A stretch of DNA of 64,000 nt. Origin: Cognaticolwellia sediminilitoris (GTDB lineage Bacteria > Pseudomonadota > Gammaproteobacteria > Enterobacterales > Alteromonadaceae). The position numbers and the translations under genes were made by a program. The stretch spans positions 186,001 through 250,000 of the forward strand of contig NBOG01000005.1 of assembly GCA_002104535.1 (NCBI GenBank), given 5' to 3'. Every line of letters begins with the position of its first letter. Positions within the stretch are counted from its first letter, which is position 1. Positions 20,363 through 30,121 of this stretch are shown piece by piece. A model generated the notes under the pieces. The model made no database searches and was not told the origin of the DNA. It was given only the letters and a program-made list of their open reading frames with translations.

Positions 20363-20956
20363 TTACTCCGTTAAATCCAAAGACGTGACTTCCTGTTTAA
20401 TATCTTCCGCCAACTGGAGAAAAACTTGTTCTGCAGCTCTTCTTGCAGATAATGAAAAATCGTTTTTAAATTCGTCAAATTCAGCTTCCCCTGTTTTTTC
20501 AATAGTTTTTTGCCAAGCAATATCACCATTAGACTTCATGGCTTTCACGGTTAAATTAATAACAAATTTTGTCGGCGGCCAAGTAAATGGGCTACTAGAA
20601 CTTGATTGTGTTGTTATTTCAGGAACAAAGATAAGTTTAATATTGTTGTCAGTAATGAAAGATTCATCATCCAATGATTTAACTAAAAATACATCTTTAA
20701 ATGTATTTGATAACACGGTAAATAATACTGATTCTGTATCTTTATAAGGGGTATAGGTAACTTTATCTCCACCTCCACCGGGTGTCGTTACTTTCTTCAA
20801 ACGATCTGCGTCTGAAATATGGTAACCAACAACGGTGTCAATTTTTTTGTCTGCTTCAACAAGTAAATCCGTATTAGGATTCAATTGTATTTGGTGAGCA
20901 CACCCTGAAGCGACAGTAATAACTAAAAATGCTAAAACATATTTAAATTTATTCAT
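20363..20956 (-). CDS. Lipoprotein of unknown function (first of a pair)
   Basis: 197 residues. The signal peptide ends in VASGC (C19). The mature protein contains a conserved-looking stretch with TTPGGGGDKVTYTPY and a later helix SARRAAEQVFLQLAEDI. An AAAGGA ribosome-binding site lies 7 bases before the ATG. No known domain is recognised. Paired with the following lipoprotein gene, it is probably inserted in the outer or inner membrane facing the periplasm. Confidence 0.72.
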   Translation of the reverse strand: MNKFKYVLAFLVITVASGCAHQIQLNPNTDLLVEADKKIDTVVGYHISDADRLKKVTTPGGGGDKVTYTPYKDTESVLFTVLSNTFKDVFLVKSLDDESFITDNNIKLIFVPEITTQSSSSSPFTWPPTKFVINLTVKAMKSNGDIAWQKTIEKTGEAEFDEFKNDFSLSARRAAEQVFLQLAEDIKQEVTSLDLTE

Positions 20957-21168
20957 TTTTATTCCTTTAATTTTATTTATTTTATTTATTTTTTTAAATC
21001 TGAATACGACGCGTTACTATGCCATCCAAAATAGTGTCAAGCAATACTAAAGCTACATTCTGTATTTGTAGTAGTTACAATGTCGATTCTAGCGAGTAAT
21101 TTCATTAGCTTATTAAAATCCCGCCATATCTAGGGTAAATAATATTGATTTGAGTCGCTCACAAACAA

Positions 21169-21192
21169 AAAACCCGGATAAATCCGGGTTTT
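21169..21192 (-). terminator. Intrinsic terminator after the propeller-amidohydrolase gene
   Basis: AAAACCCGGAT and its complement form a GC-containing hairpin 25 bases beyond the stop of the reverse-strand amidohydrolase gene. The reverse strand continues with T-rich sequence. Confidence 0.85.
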
Positions 21193-21216
21193 ATTTAAGT
21201 TACTTTTTAATAACCA

Positions 21217-24200
21217 TTATTTTTCAAAATAGAATTTTGCACGTTTATTGTCGTAGTTACCTACTTCGTTCATCGTGTCAGCATCATACAAACGGCCATT
21301 TACCATGGTATAAACCACTTTATCTGATAAACGGATATCTGTACTTACATCGCCATCAACCACTAAAATATCAGCAAGCTTGCCCGCCTTTAGTGAGCCT
21401 AATTGACTATCTAAGCCTAAAGTATGTGCTGGTGCTATTGTTGCCGTACGGATCGCTTGCAACGGCGTCATGCCGCCTTGAGCCATCATCCACATTTCCC
21501 AATGCATAGCTAAACCTTCACGCTGACCATGGCCACCGGCATTAACCACAACACCTAAGTCTTGCAGCTCTTTTGCTACTTTAGCGACATTAATGTGGTT
21601 GTAATGATGATGTGGTGCTTTTGTACGACGCATTGAACGTGGGTCTAAAAACTCACTAGGTACATATTTACTTAAGCGTGGATGTTTCCATACCTCGGTC
21701 GTGTCATACCAAAAGTGTTCGCCTGAAATACCGCCGTAAGCTACGCCCATCGTTGGTGTGTAAGCCATTTCAGATTGTGACCATAATTGTTTTATGTCGT
21801 CATAAATTTTCGCAGTTGAAATTGAATGCTCCAACGTTGTGTGACCATCAATAATCATCGACAGGTTATGCTGAAGCAGTGAACCGCCTTCTGGTACCAC
21901 TAATATTTCGGCTTCACGTGCGGCTTGTACCATTTGTTGACGCTGGTTACGACGCGGTTGGTTATAACTTTTAACACTAAACACGCCGGCTTTTTTCAAA
22001 CGTTCAATATGAAATTTAGCATCATCTAAACTATCAACATGTGAGGTATAACCGGCCGCTGTTGCGCCGTATAAAATACTGCCGGTTGAGAATAAACGTG
22101 GACCGACTATGTCGCCAGCTCTTTGCATTTCACTGGCAGCAAAAAACTCAGTAGTATCATTCGAAGGATCATGTACTGTCGTTACCCCTAACGCTAAGCC
22201 AGCATAGTTTTTCCAGTTTTGCTGAGGAATAATTTCATTACTGCCTTGAGGGCCATGAGCATGGGCATCAATTAGGCCTGGCATTATTGATTTTCCGGTA
22301 ATATCAATTACTTTAGCGTCAGACGGAATATCGACATTATCACGTTGGCCAACGGCAATAATTTTATTACCTTCAACTACAACAACGCCGTTTTCGATAA
22401 TCTGCTCACCTTCCATAGTAATCACTTTACCACCAACAAAGGCAACACGCCCCGAAGGTTTATCTGCTTTTGCTTTAAAGCCTAAGTAAGTTTTTAATGG
22501 TGTTGGCGTTTGCTCGTCTTTGACTTTTTCATCAGCTTCTACTGCTGCGATATCAAATAAACCAGCAACACTTGCTTGGTATAAATCAGGACCTAAGCTC
22601 CAGTAAAGTTCATTTGATTTGCCATTCCAGTTAATGCTTTCGCCAGCTCGAGCTGACAGTTTTTTCACTGGTAGGTTTTTAGCTGAAGGACCGATATCAA
22701 TAACCTGACCACGTTCAACAAACGGCGTTACAAACACTTTAAAACGCTCAGCAAAGGCTAAGTATTTACCATCAGGTGAGACTTTATATTCTGTCGCGAA
22801 CTTACCTTGATAAAGTGGCTGTTCTTTCGCTGATGTTGCTGAACTGTCTAAATTAACTTTCACTAATTGTGGAGTTTCACCATTACGTAAAACATAAATG
22901 CGGTCGTTATGAGCGCCAAAGTGTGGAAATAATCCAGATTCTGTCACCAATTTGGGTGCACTGCCTTTGGTACTTACCGTATAAACTCCAGGGTTTAGGC
23001 CCCAGGTTGGGTCGGTGATATAACCACCTGAAACCTTACGATACACCACTGTTTTTCCATCTGGTGAGAAGCTCGGCTCAATGTATTTTCCTGGCTCGCT
23101 AGTTAAAACTTTGCTTTTACCGCCACGGACAGACACCATGCGAATATCACCTAACTCTTTATCATCCCAAGAGCTATAAACAACATATTTGCCATCACGA
23201 GAAAAGCTTGGGTTTAACTCAAAGTGAGATTTTTGTTTAGTTAAACGCTTAGCTTTACCTTTTGCTTTACCATCACTAATACTGCGCAGGTAAATATGTC
23301 CCATTGATTCATAAACCACCTTGCGGCCATCAGGCGATACTTCAACATCACGCAGCATTTTCACATCAAAGTTGTCTTGATCAATATCTTGTTGAAAACG
23401 CAATGCGGTTTGAATTTTCTTTTCAGTTTTGACATGAAAGGGGATCACTGAGGTTTTTTTGCTTGCTAAATTCAGCTTATTGATTTGGCCACCTGACCAA
23501 AACACCATACCTTCACTGTTAGGTAACCACGCCATGTTCGGATAAACACCATGGATAGCCCAAGTTTCTTGCATGTCACGATCTAGGTTTTCAAAAACCA
23601 AACTTTCTTGACCGCTTTTTAAATCGTAAAGATAAAGATTAGATTGAAAATCATCACGGCTAATATAAGCCAAGTATTTTCCATCTGGTGATGGTACTGG
23701 ACGAATAGCACCACCTTTACCCGAAACCACAACTTTTATTTCGCCAGTCGCAAGTTCAAGGCGCTTAATTTTATAAATGCCTTTTTCAGAATCTTTACTG
23801 TAATGGAAAGTTTTACCTGGCGTCGCATCTTGCGAGAAGTAAACATATTTACCGTCATGAGAAAATGCCGGCTCACCTAAATCTTTTTGTTCATTTGGTC
23901 GCTTAGTTAGCATCACGCCGTTGCCACCGGTTTTATGGTACATCCACACTTCGCCCGCGCCTAACGAACGAGAACCGGTAAAGTGTTTACGACCGACAAG
24001 ATAGTCACCATCTAGCGACCATGCTGGGCTGTTTAATAAACGAAAAGTTTCTGAACTAACGGCTTTACCGCCAGTACCATCAGCATTCATGATCCATAAA
24101 TTATCGCCACCATCTTCATCAGACGTAAACGCGATATACTTGCCATCAGGACTAAAGCGTGGCTGCATTTGCCAAGCAATATCGGTCATTAACGCAGTTG

Positions 24201-24480
24201 CTTCACCACCTTCAATTGGCAAAGTGTAAATATCACCTAATAAATCAAAAACAACGGTTTTACCGTCTGGGGAAATATCCACATTCATCCAAGTACCTTG
24301 GCGAACATCAATTTTAGCCGTAGTAAATTCACCTTGTGGATTATTTACCGACCACTTTTCAACCGTTGACTCTTCAGTTTTTTTAGTAATATTTTCATCT
24401 GCTAAAACACTATGGCTAGTACCTAAAACGAGAGCAACACCAAGTGTGAGCGACGAAATTCGAGACTTAAATTTAGACAT
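21217..24480 (-). CDS. Exported TolB-like beta-propeller fused to an amidohydrolase
   Basis: 1087 residues with a signal peptide (cleavage near VLADE, about 28). Residues 45-640 hold many PD40/WD40-like repeats, each with SPDGK or SRDGK motifs. Residues 670-1087 are an amidohydrolase with GLIDAHAHG (HxH near 738) and downstream His candidates (DGHTTLEHS), ending in ATIAPAHTLGLDSQLGSLKAGKLADILV. Where many amidohydrolases keep a metal-binding Asp, this reads NAGGHGQ. Such fusions occur in marine bacteria and are thought to be periplasmic or secreted hydrolases of cyclic amides or peptides. It is monocistronic, with a terminator downstream. Confidence 0.88.
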   Translation of the reverse strand: MSKFKSRISSLTLGVALVLGTSHSVLADENITKKTEESTVEKWSVNNPQGEFTTAKIDVRQGTWMNVDISPDGKTVVFDLLGDIYTLPIEGGEATALMTDIAWQMQPRFSPDGKYIAFTSDEDGGDNLWIMNADGTGGKAVSSETFRLLNSPAWSLDGDYLVGRKHFTGSRSLGAGEVWMYHKTGGNGVMLTKRPNEQKDLGEPAFSHDGKYVYFSQDATPGKTFHYSKDSEKGIYKIKRLELATGEIKVVVSGKGGAIRPVPSPDGKYLAYISRDDFQSNLYLYDLKSGQESLVFENLDRDMQETWAIHGVYPNMAWLPNSEGMVFWSGGQINKLNLASKKTSVIPFHVKTEKKIQTALRFQQDIDQDNFDVKMLRDVEVSPDGRKVVYESMGHIYLRSISDGKAKGKAKRLTKQKSHFELNPSFSRDGKYVVYSSWDDKELGDIRMVSVRGGKSKVLTSEPGKYIEPSFSPDGKTVVYRKVSGGYITDPTWGLNPGVYTVSTKGSAPKLVTESGLFPHFGAHNDRIYVLRNGETPQLVKVNLDSSATSAKEQPLYQGKFATEYKVSPDGKYLAFAERFKVFVTPFVERGQVIDIGPSAKNLPVKKLSARAGESINWNGKSNELYWSLGPDLYQASVAGLFDIAAVEADEKVKDEQTPTPLKTYLGFKAKADKPSGRVAFVGGKVITMEGEQIIENGVVVVEGNKIIAVGQRDNVDIPSDAKVIDITGKSIMPGLIDAHAHGPQGSNEIIPQQNWKNYAGLALGVTTVHDPSNDTTEFFAASEMQRAGDIVGPRLFSTGSILYGATAAGYTSHVDSLDDAKFHIERLKKAGVFSVKSYNQPRRNQRQQMVQAAREAEILVVPEGGSLLQHNLSMIIDGHTTLEHSISTAKIYDDIKQLWSQSEMAYTPTMGVAYGGISGEHFWYDTTEVWKHPRLSKYVPSEFLDPRSMRRTKAPHHHYNHINVAKVAKELQDLGVVVNAGGHGQREGLAMHWEMWMMAQGGMTPLQAIRTATIAPAHTLGLDSQLGSLKAGKLADILVVDGDVSTDIRLSDKVVYTMVNGRLYDADTMNEVGNYDNKRAKFYFEK

Positions 24481-24770
24481 GACAGTAAACCTAAACAGTT
24501 ATTATTATGTTGATACTAGAACACATCGGCATTTAAAATTTAAGTACTATGCGACAAATAGCTGTTATTTACCGTTCAGTGTCAATTCTTCACAAATTCC
24601 GACTTGTTATTTCATTTTCAATAATCTGCGGAAAAAATAGACAATTTATTATTTTTCAGTATGGTATAGAAACAAGGTTTATAAATTACTTAGCAAAACA
24701 CGTTTAAGTGCTTGAGAGTTTATTAACCTTGGTGGTTAACAAACAATAAAAAAAACGAGGATGGATTTCT

Positions 24771-25067
24771 GTGGAAAGACTAAAAGAAGCGCAAGCAAGT
24801 TTAATTGCAACCTACTCACTCTATAACGCCGCTAGTGAAAAAAAATTACCGGCCATTGATCCTGACGACACCAATACCTTAAAAGCGTTATTGGAAGTTA
24901 TTCAAAATCGTGAAGCTATCGCTTACGTACAAAAAGTCAAAAAAAGCATTCCCACAGAAGTGAGTGAACTGAAAAGGTTGCTGGCCGATGTAATGCTGCT
25001 ACTTGACGGAGTCGATATCAAAGCAATTAAAGCAAAAAATAATAAAGTACCAACTAACGCTGATTAA
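24771..25067 (+). CDS. Small helical protein, unknown function
   Basis: 98 residues from GTG, with a GAGG ribosome-binding site 10 bases upstream. An ATG ten bases earlier is in another frame. The sequence is predicted mostly helical, Lys/Glu-rich, with no signal peptide or cysteine. I do not recognise the family. It is convergent with ubiX and lies alone, upstream of a weak AT-rich hairpin. Confidence 0.6.
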   Translation: MERLKEAQASLIATYSLYNAASEKKLPAIDPDDTNTLKALLEVIQNREAIAYVQKVKKSIPTEVSELKRLLADVMLLLDGVDIKAIKAKNNKVPTNAD

Positions 25068-25140
25068 AATTTGATAACGTTAGCTGTAAATACTAGTACT
25101 AAAAAGTCTTTTAATAAGCTTTTTAGCGTAATCCTTTAGG

Positions 25141-25827
25141 TTATTTTTTGCCGTGGTTCATCGCTTGATAACCCCAGCGTGGCATTATAGATTGTGCAAT
25201 ATTCAAATGGTCGAGCAGTCGCCCAACCATAAAATCAATTAAGTCATTTATCGACTCAGGTTGGTGATAAAAGCCTGGTGATGCTGGCATAATAGTGACG
25301 CCCATTTGTGACAACGACAGCATGTTTTGCAAATGAATAGTAGAAAATGGTGTTTCGCGTGGCACTAAAATCAATTGTCCTCGCTCTTTAATTACCACGT
25401 CAGCCGCTCGTTCAATCAGGTTATCACTCATACCTTGGCTTATTGCCGCCAGAGTTCCTGTAGAGCATGGACAAACCACCATTGTTTTTGGCGCTGCCGA
25501 ACCTGATGCAACGGGCGAGAACCACTGCTCTTTACCAAAAACAATAATTTGCTCAGGCTTAGCGTTAAATTTTTCTGTGAAAAACTGACTTGCAGCATCC
25601 GGAGAGCTTGGTAGCTTTAAGCCAACTTCAGTGTCAAATACCACCCGCGCTGCACTGGAGCATAGTAAATACACTTGATAGTTTGCCGCGACTAAACACT
25701 CTAATAGCCTGAGCGCATAGGCAGAGCCTGACGCACCGGTGATTGCTAACGTTATTTTTTTATCAAACTCATCGCTATTATTAATTGTTACTGATTGATT
25801 TTGCACGCATTCACCTGAATTAACCAA
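25141..25827 (-). CDS. ubiX: Flavin prenyltransferase UbiX
   Basis: 228 residues. The FMN-binding start [15 protein letters not shown] is diagnostic, followed by [15 protein letters not shown] and [23 protein letters not shown], the conserved dimethylallyl-phosphate site. UbiX prenylates FMN to give the cofactor of the UbiD decarboxylase in ubiquinone synthesis. About 25 extra polar residues precede the core, so a later start is possible. It lies 74 bases downstream of mpl on the same strand, a common gammaproteobacterial order. Confidence 0.94.
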   Translation of the reverse strand: MVNSGECVQNQSVTINNSDEFDKKITLAITGASGSAYALRLLECLVAANYQVYLLCSSAARVVFDTEVGLKLPSSPDAASQFFTEKFNAKPEQIIVFGKEQWFSPVASGSAAPKTMVVCPCSTGTLAAISQGMSDNLIERAADVVIKERGQLILVPRETPFSTIHLQNMLSLSQMGVTIMPASPGFYHQPESINDLIDFMVGRLLDHLNIAQSIMPRWGYQAMNHGKK

Positions 25828-25901
25828 AAGTTACTTTACTGATATTTATTATACTAGCTGAACTAATCAATTGCTCATTCAACCGGTTTTAGCAATAGCT
25901 A

Positions 25902-27266
25902 TTATTTAGCAAGTGCCGATAAAAGTTTATCATGAATACCACCAAAACCACCGTTACTCATCACAACAAGCGTGTCGCCGGCCTGTGTTTTAGCAACGAT
26001 ATCTGCCACCATTTGCTCAATATTTTCATTAACAAAACACGGTTGCTGGCAATCAGCAATTAAAGCGTCAACAGACCATTTAACTTGCTCGCCTTGATAG
26101 ACAAACACCAAATCAGCTTCAGCAAGCGATTTTGCTAAAGTGTCTTTATGTACACCAGATTTCATGGTGTTTGATCTTGGCTCTAAAATCGCTATAACCC
26201 GTTTATTGCCAACATTCGCTCGCATACCAGCTAATGTTTTAGCAATAGCCGTAGGATGATGGGCAAAATCGTCAAAAACACGAACCTGATTCACCTCACC
26301 TTTAAGCTCTAATCTACGTTTGGTATTAACAAAGGTTGCCAGCGCCTCTATTGCTACTGCGGAAGTTACGCCGGCATGGCGCGCTGCAGCAATTGCCATT
26401 AAGCCGTTTTCAATATTAAAGTCGCCGATAAGAGCCCACTTTACTCGCCCTTGAACTTCACCTTTAAAGCTGACAATAAATTCACTACCATCAGCAATGC
26501 ACTTTTCAGCATGCCATCCGTTCAGCTTATCTTCATTATCAACGCTATATTCGTTTGGCGTCCAACACCCCATCGCTAGGGTTTCATTGATCGCTGTTTC
26601 ACTTTTTGGTGATAAAATAAGACCGTTACTTGGCACCATGCGAATAAGGTGATGAAACTGGCGTTGAATATCGCTTAAGTCATTAAAAATATCTGCGTGA
26701 TCAAATTCCAAATTATTGATCACTAACGTATTCGGACGATAATGAACAAACTTAGAGCGTTTATCAAAAAATGCCGTATCGTATTCATCAGCTTCGATGA
26801 CAAAAAATGGTGCATTACCTAGTCGCGCCGAGCAATCAAAATTTTGTGGTACACCGCCAATTAAAAAGCCTGGCTCCATACCGGCATATTGCAATATCCA
26901 CGTCAGCATTGAACTCGTCGTTGTTTTGCCATGCGTTCCCGACACGGCCAATACCCAACGGTCTTTTAAAACATTATCTAATAACCATTGTGGGCCTGAG
27001 ATATAAGGGATTTTTCTATCCAGTAAGTGCTCAACCATAACATTACCGCGCGCCATGGCATTACCGACAATGACTAAGTCTGGTTCATCGTTTAAATGCT
27101 CAACGAAATAGCCTTGTTTTAACTCGATACCCAGTTGTTCAAGTTGTGTACTCATAGGCGGATAAACGTTAGCGTCGCAGCCAGAAACTCGAAAACCCAT
27201 TTGTTTGGCAATAGCGGCTATTCCGCCCATAAAAGTGCCACAAATACCTAATATATGAAGATGCAT
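25902..27266 (-). CDS. mpl: UDP-N-acetylmuramate:L-Ala-gamma-D-Glu-meso-DAP ligase Mpl
   Basis: 454 residues, standard for Mpl. The start MHLHILGICGTFMGGIA is Mpl-specific, the ATP loop is SGTHGKTTT at about 109-117, and EADEYDTAFFDKRSKF is a Mpl/MurC signature. The C-terminal ligase domain has FDDFAHHPTAIA. Mpl reattaches recycled murein tripeptide to UDP-MurNAc in the cytoplasm. It is the first gene of mpl-ubiX and is divergent from ycbX. Confidence 0.96.
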   Translation of the reverse strand: MHLHILGICGTFMGGIAAIAKQMGFRVSGCDANVYPPMSTQLEQLGIELKQGYFVEHLNDEPDLVIVGNAMARGNVMVEHLLDRKIPYISGPQWLLDNVLKDRWVLAVSGTHGKTTTSSMLTWILQYAGMEPGFLIGGVPQNFDCSARLGNAPFFVIEADEYDTAFFDKRSKFVHYRPNTLVINNLEFDHADIFNDLSDIQRQFHHLIRMVPSNGLILSPKSETAINETLAMGCWTPNEYSVDNEDKLNGWHAEKCIADGSEFIVSFKGEVQGRVKWALIGDFNIENGLMAIAAARHAGVTSAVAIEALATFVNTKRRLELKGEVNQVRVFDDFAHHPTAIAKTLAGMRANVGNKRVIAILEPRSNTMKSGVHKDTLAKSLAEADLVFVYQGEQVKWSVDALIADCQQPCFVNENIEQMVADIVAKTQAGDTLVVMSNGGFGGIHDKLLSALAK

Positions 27267-27449
27267 AAAAACTCAATTTTTTCGCGCGCTTACGGATAAC
27301 GCCGACTTGCGCTTTGGTTTAACTTACAATGGCCTCAATATACCTTAAACTGGCAAAAATACATATTGCAAAATCGTAGCTTTTTGCTCAGTATCGAGTG
27401 ATAAAACAATGGCTACAGCAACCCTCGTTAGTAATATTTAAGGAATTTA

Positions 27450-28625
27450 ATGTCTCAGGCTATTTTACAAAACATTCATGTATATCCGATAAAATCGAGT
27501 GCTGGCATTGAATTGTCTAATAGTTGGGTTGGCGAACATGGACTAGCAATGGATAGGCGATTTGTTATCGCTAGCCCTGATGGCGAGTTTATTACCGCGC
27601 GTACCCAGCCAACTTTGTGTTTAATTCAAGCAAATATTACCGCAACTGGTTTAATTGTTACCGCACCGAATATGCTGCCATTGGTTATTGACTATAATGC
27701 ATTGCTTGCAAGTTATGTTGATGTTCGTGTTTGGAACGACACTATTAGTGCCCAGCAATGTACAGATGACATTAATCAATGGTTCAGTCAATATTTACAG
27801 CGTCCATGCCAATTACTGTTTTTTGGTGCTGCATCAGAACGTTTTGTTAAAAATAAAAAAAGCCAAGTTGGTTTTGCTGATGGCTATCCGTTACTACTGA
27901 TTTCTCAAGCGTCACTAGATAGTTTAAACACCCGTTATAGCTCTGAAGACAATCCCATTTCGATGGCGCAATTTAGACCTAATATTGTTATCGATAATTG
28001 TGATGCATTTGCCGAAGACACTTGGCAGCATATTCGAATTGGTAACGTTGAGTTTGAATTAACAAAACCATGTTCTCGCTGTATTTTTACCACGGTTGAT
28101 CCGTTAACCGCTCAAAAGCATCCGCAACAAGAACCATTAAAAACTTTAAAAAACTATCGCCAGTTAGCCAATGGCGACATTTTATTTGGCCAAAACTTAG
28201 TCGCGCTTAATCAAGGTCAAATAAAACAAGGTGACAGCGTGGAAGTATTAAAGCGCCAAACAGCTCCGACATTTAGCATACCAAACGAGCCAGTAGAGAA
28301 TACAATGCTTAAAGACACGGTTAAAAAAAGTAAGCCTTTACTTACCTTTAGTAGCTTTAATAAAACCTTCACAGGAAATAATAGCGAAACACTGCTTGAA
28401 CAAGGTGAAAACGCTGGTTTAATTCTACCTTACTCATGCCGAGGTGGTATGTGTGGCAGCTGCAAAGTTAAATTAGAACAAGGGCAAGTCGAGCAACACT
28501 GCAGCGACGGCTTATCCGATGAAGAACAACAACAAGGTTATGTTTTAAGCTGCAGTTGTACGCCGCTAACCGATGTTGTTATCAGTCACCCTGAACGCAA
28601 ACGTCGCAACAGAAACAATGATTAA
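27450..28625 (+). CDS. ycbX: YcbX-like MOSC protein with C-terminal 2Fe-2S ferredoxin domain
   Basis: 391 residues. A MOSC N-terminal beta-barrel (VYPIKSSAGIEL, LAMDRRFVIA) and a MOSC core (about 100-265, with KPCSRCIFTTVDP, its likely Cys for the molybdenum cofactor) come first. From about residue 300 there is a plant-type ferredoxin with C-x4-C-x2-C spacing (SCRGGMCGSC) and a fourth Cys later. The architecture matches YcbX, which with molybdenum cofactor reduces N-hydroxylated bases. The stop is only 12 bases before pxpA, so it may head a ycbX-pxpABC transcript. Confidence 0.9.
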   Translation: MSQAILQNIHVYPIKSSAGIELSNSWVGEHGLAMDRRFVIASPDGEFITARTQPTLCLIQANITATGLIVTAPNMLPLVIDYNALLASYVDVRVWNDTISAQQCTDDINQWFSQYLQRPCQLLFFGAASERFVKNKKSQVGFADGYPLLLISQASLDSLNTRYSSEDNPISMAQFRPNIVIDNCDAFAEDTWQHIRIGNVEFELTKPCSRCIFTTVDPLTAQKHPQQEPLKTLKNYRQLANGDILFGQNLVALNQGQIKQGDSVEVLKRQTAPTFSIPNEPVENTMLKDTVKKSKPLLTFSSFNKTFTGNNSETLLEQGENAGLILPYSCRGGMCGSCKVKLEQGQVEQHCSDGLSDEEQQQGYVLSCSCTPLTDVVISHPERKRRNRNND

Positions 28626-28637
28626 AAGGCAAAAACC

Positions 28638-29375
28638 ATGAAATTAAACTGTGACTTGGGTGAGTTTGCCAATAATAATGATGCTGAGATTATGCCATGG
28701 ATTGATATGGCCAATATTGCCTGCGGCTTTCATGGCTCAACCCCACTAACGATTAAGAACACCGTTAAACTCGCAAAGCAACATCAAGTTACCATTGGCG
28801 CGCACCCAAGTTATCCCGATGTTGAGAACTTTGGTCGCCAGACAATGCAATTGCCAAAAAGTGAATTAATCGCCTGTATTCAATATCAAATTGGCGCTTT
28901 GCAAGGCCTTTGCAGGGCTGAAAATGCCCAAGTAGAGTACGTAAAACCACACGGCGCTCTTTATAACGACATGATGAAAAATCTAAACTTATTTGAAGAT
29001 ATTTGTGTCGCCATTGCCGAGTTGAACCAAAGCTGTCAACACTCGCTCGCGTTAATGATACAAGCTTTAGCTGACAACCAAGCTTTTGATGATATTGCGA
29101 AAAAGCATGACATTGAGCTCTATTATGAAGCCTTTGCCGACCGCGCATATTTAGATAATGGCTTTTTGGTGCCTCGTAACGAAACAGGTGCGGTTTTGGC
29201 AGATAATCAAGCAGTAGTTGAACGCTGCCAAGCATTATTAAATCAACAACCCTTGCTCAGCATTAATCAACAGCCACTAACATTCCAACTTGATGCTTTG
29301 TGTGTCCATGGCGATACACCAAATGCCTTAGCGATGCTGAAAGCCTTACGTCAAACCATTAATGCAACAAAGTAA
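28638..29375 (+). CDS. pxpA: 5-oxoprolinase subunit PxpA (LamB/YcsF family)
   Basis: 245 residues. The start LNCDLGE, then ANIACGFHGS, VTIGAHPSYPD and VKPHGALYNDM are hallmarks of the family, with metal-binding His and Asp residues within them. With PxpB and PxpC it forms the ATP-dependent enzyme that opens 5-oxoproline (pyroglutamate) to glutamate in the cytoplasm. It is 12 bases after ycbX and 8 before pxpB. Confidence 0.95.
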   Translation: MKLNCDLGEFANNNDAEIMPWIDMANIACGFHGSTPLTIKNTVKLAKQHQVTIGAHPSYPDVENFGRQTMQLPKSELIACIQYQIGALQGLCRAENAQVEYVKPHGALYNDMMKNLNLFEDICVAIAELNQSCQHSLALMIQALADNQAFDDIAKKHDIELYYEAFADRAYLDNGFLVPRNETGAVLADNQAVVERCQALLNQQPLLSINQQPLTFQLDALCVHGDTPNALAMLKALRQTINATK

Positions 29376-29383
29376 GGATTAGC

Positions 29384-30121
29384 ATGCCGAGTCATAATAG
29401 CCCTACTTCACAAAGTAATACTAAATACACTATCGATGTTGTCGCAGAAAACGCGTTATTACTGAGTTGGCCAGCCCAGATATCACTGTCACAGCACGAT
29501 GAAATTTTAAACTTACAAGCACTACTTAAACAGCAACTGCATGAGGTAATTGTTGAAACCGTTGCGAGTTATCATTGTTTAATGATTTATTTCGCTTTTC
29601 AACATGTCACCAGTGAGCAATTAATCGAAGACATTAAAAAATTAGCTAACAATGAACACCGTCAACTAGCAAACCTAAAAAGCGCCGACGACTGTATTAA
29701 AATTCCGGTGTATTACGATACTGAACAGCAATGGGACTTGGTTGAAGTTGCTAAGCACTGTCAGTTGTCAATAGACGAGGTAATTCAGCAGCACAGTAGT
29801 CATGTTTATCACGGTTATGCTTTAGGTTTTACCCCTGGTTTTTGTTATTTAGCGAGTTTACCAAAAAGCCTGCATTTACCTCGTAAATCATCGCCAAGAG
29901 TAAAGGTACCTAAAGGCGCGGTTGCCATTGCAGAGCAACAAAGTGCGGTTTATCCAAGTGAAAGCCCTGGCGGCTGGCATATTATCGGCCAAACCCCAGT
30001 GCCCATGTATCAAAGTAATAATGGTCAATTCAAAGCGACGATTAATGTCGGGCAAAATGTACAGTTTTATGCCATTTCAAAAACCGAGTATATTGAACTA
30101 CAGCGGGGCGTTAACGCATGA
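29384..30121 (+). CDS. pxpB: 5-oxoprolinase subunit PxpB (allophanate hydrolase subunit 1 family)
   Basis: 245 residues. The family core HVYHGYALGFTPGFCYLASL (about 145-164) and PRKSSPRVKVPKGAVAIAE with ESPGGWHIIGQTP are present. An AAGGA ribosome-binding site precedes the ATG. PxpB forms the ATPase half with PxpC. Its stop overlaps the pxpC ATG by 4 bases. Confidence 0.94.
   Translation: MPSHNSPTSQSNTKYTIDVVAENALLLSWPAQISLSQHDEILNLQALLKQQLHEVIVETVASYHCLMIYFAFQHVTSEQLIEDIKKLANNEHRQLANLKSADDCIKIPVYYDTEQQWDLVEVAKHCQLSIDEVIQQHSSHVYHGYALGFTPGFCYLASLPKSLHLPRKSSPRVKVPKGAVAIAEQQSAVYPSESPGGWHIIGQTPVPMYQSNNGQFKATINVGQNVQFYAISKTEYIELQRGVNA

Noticed and set aside
25096-25130. AT-rich hairpin after the gene at 24771-25067
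   Set aside because: The stem is eight A/T-rich pairs with a 12 nt loop, too weak to call a terminator.
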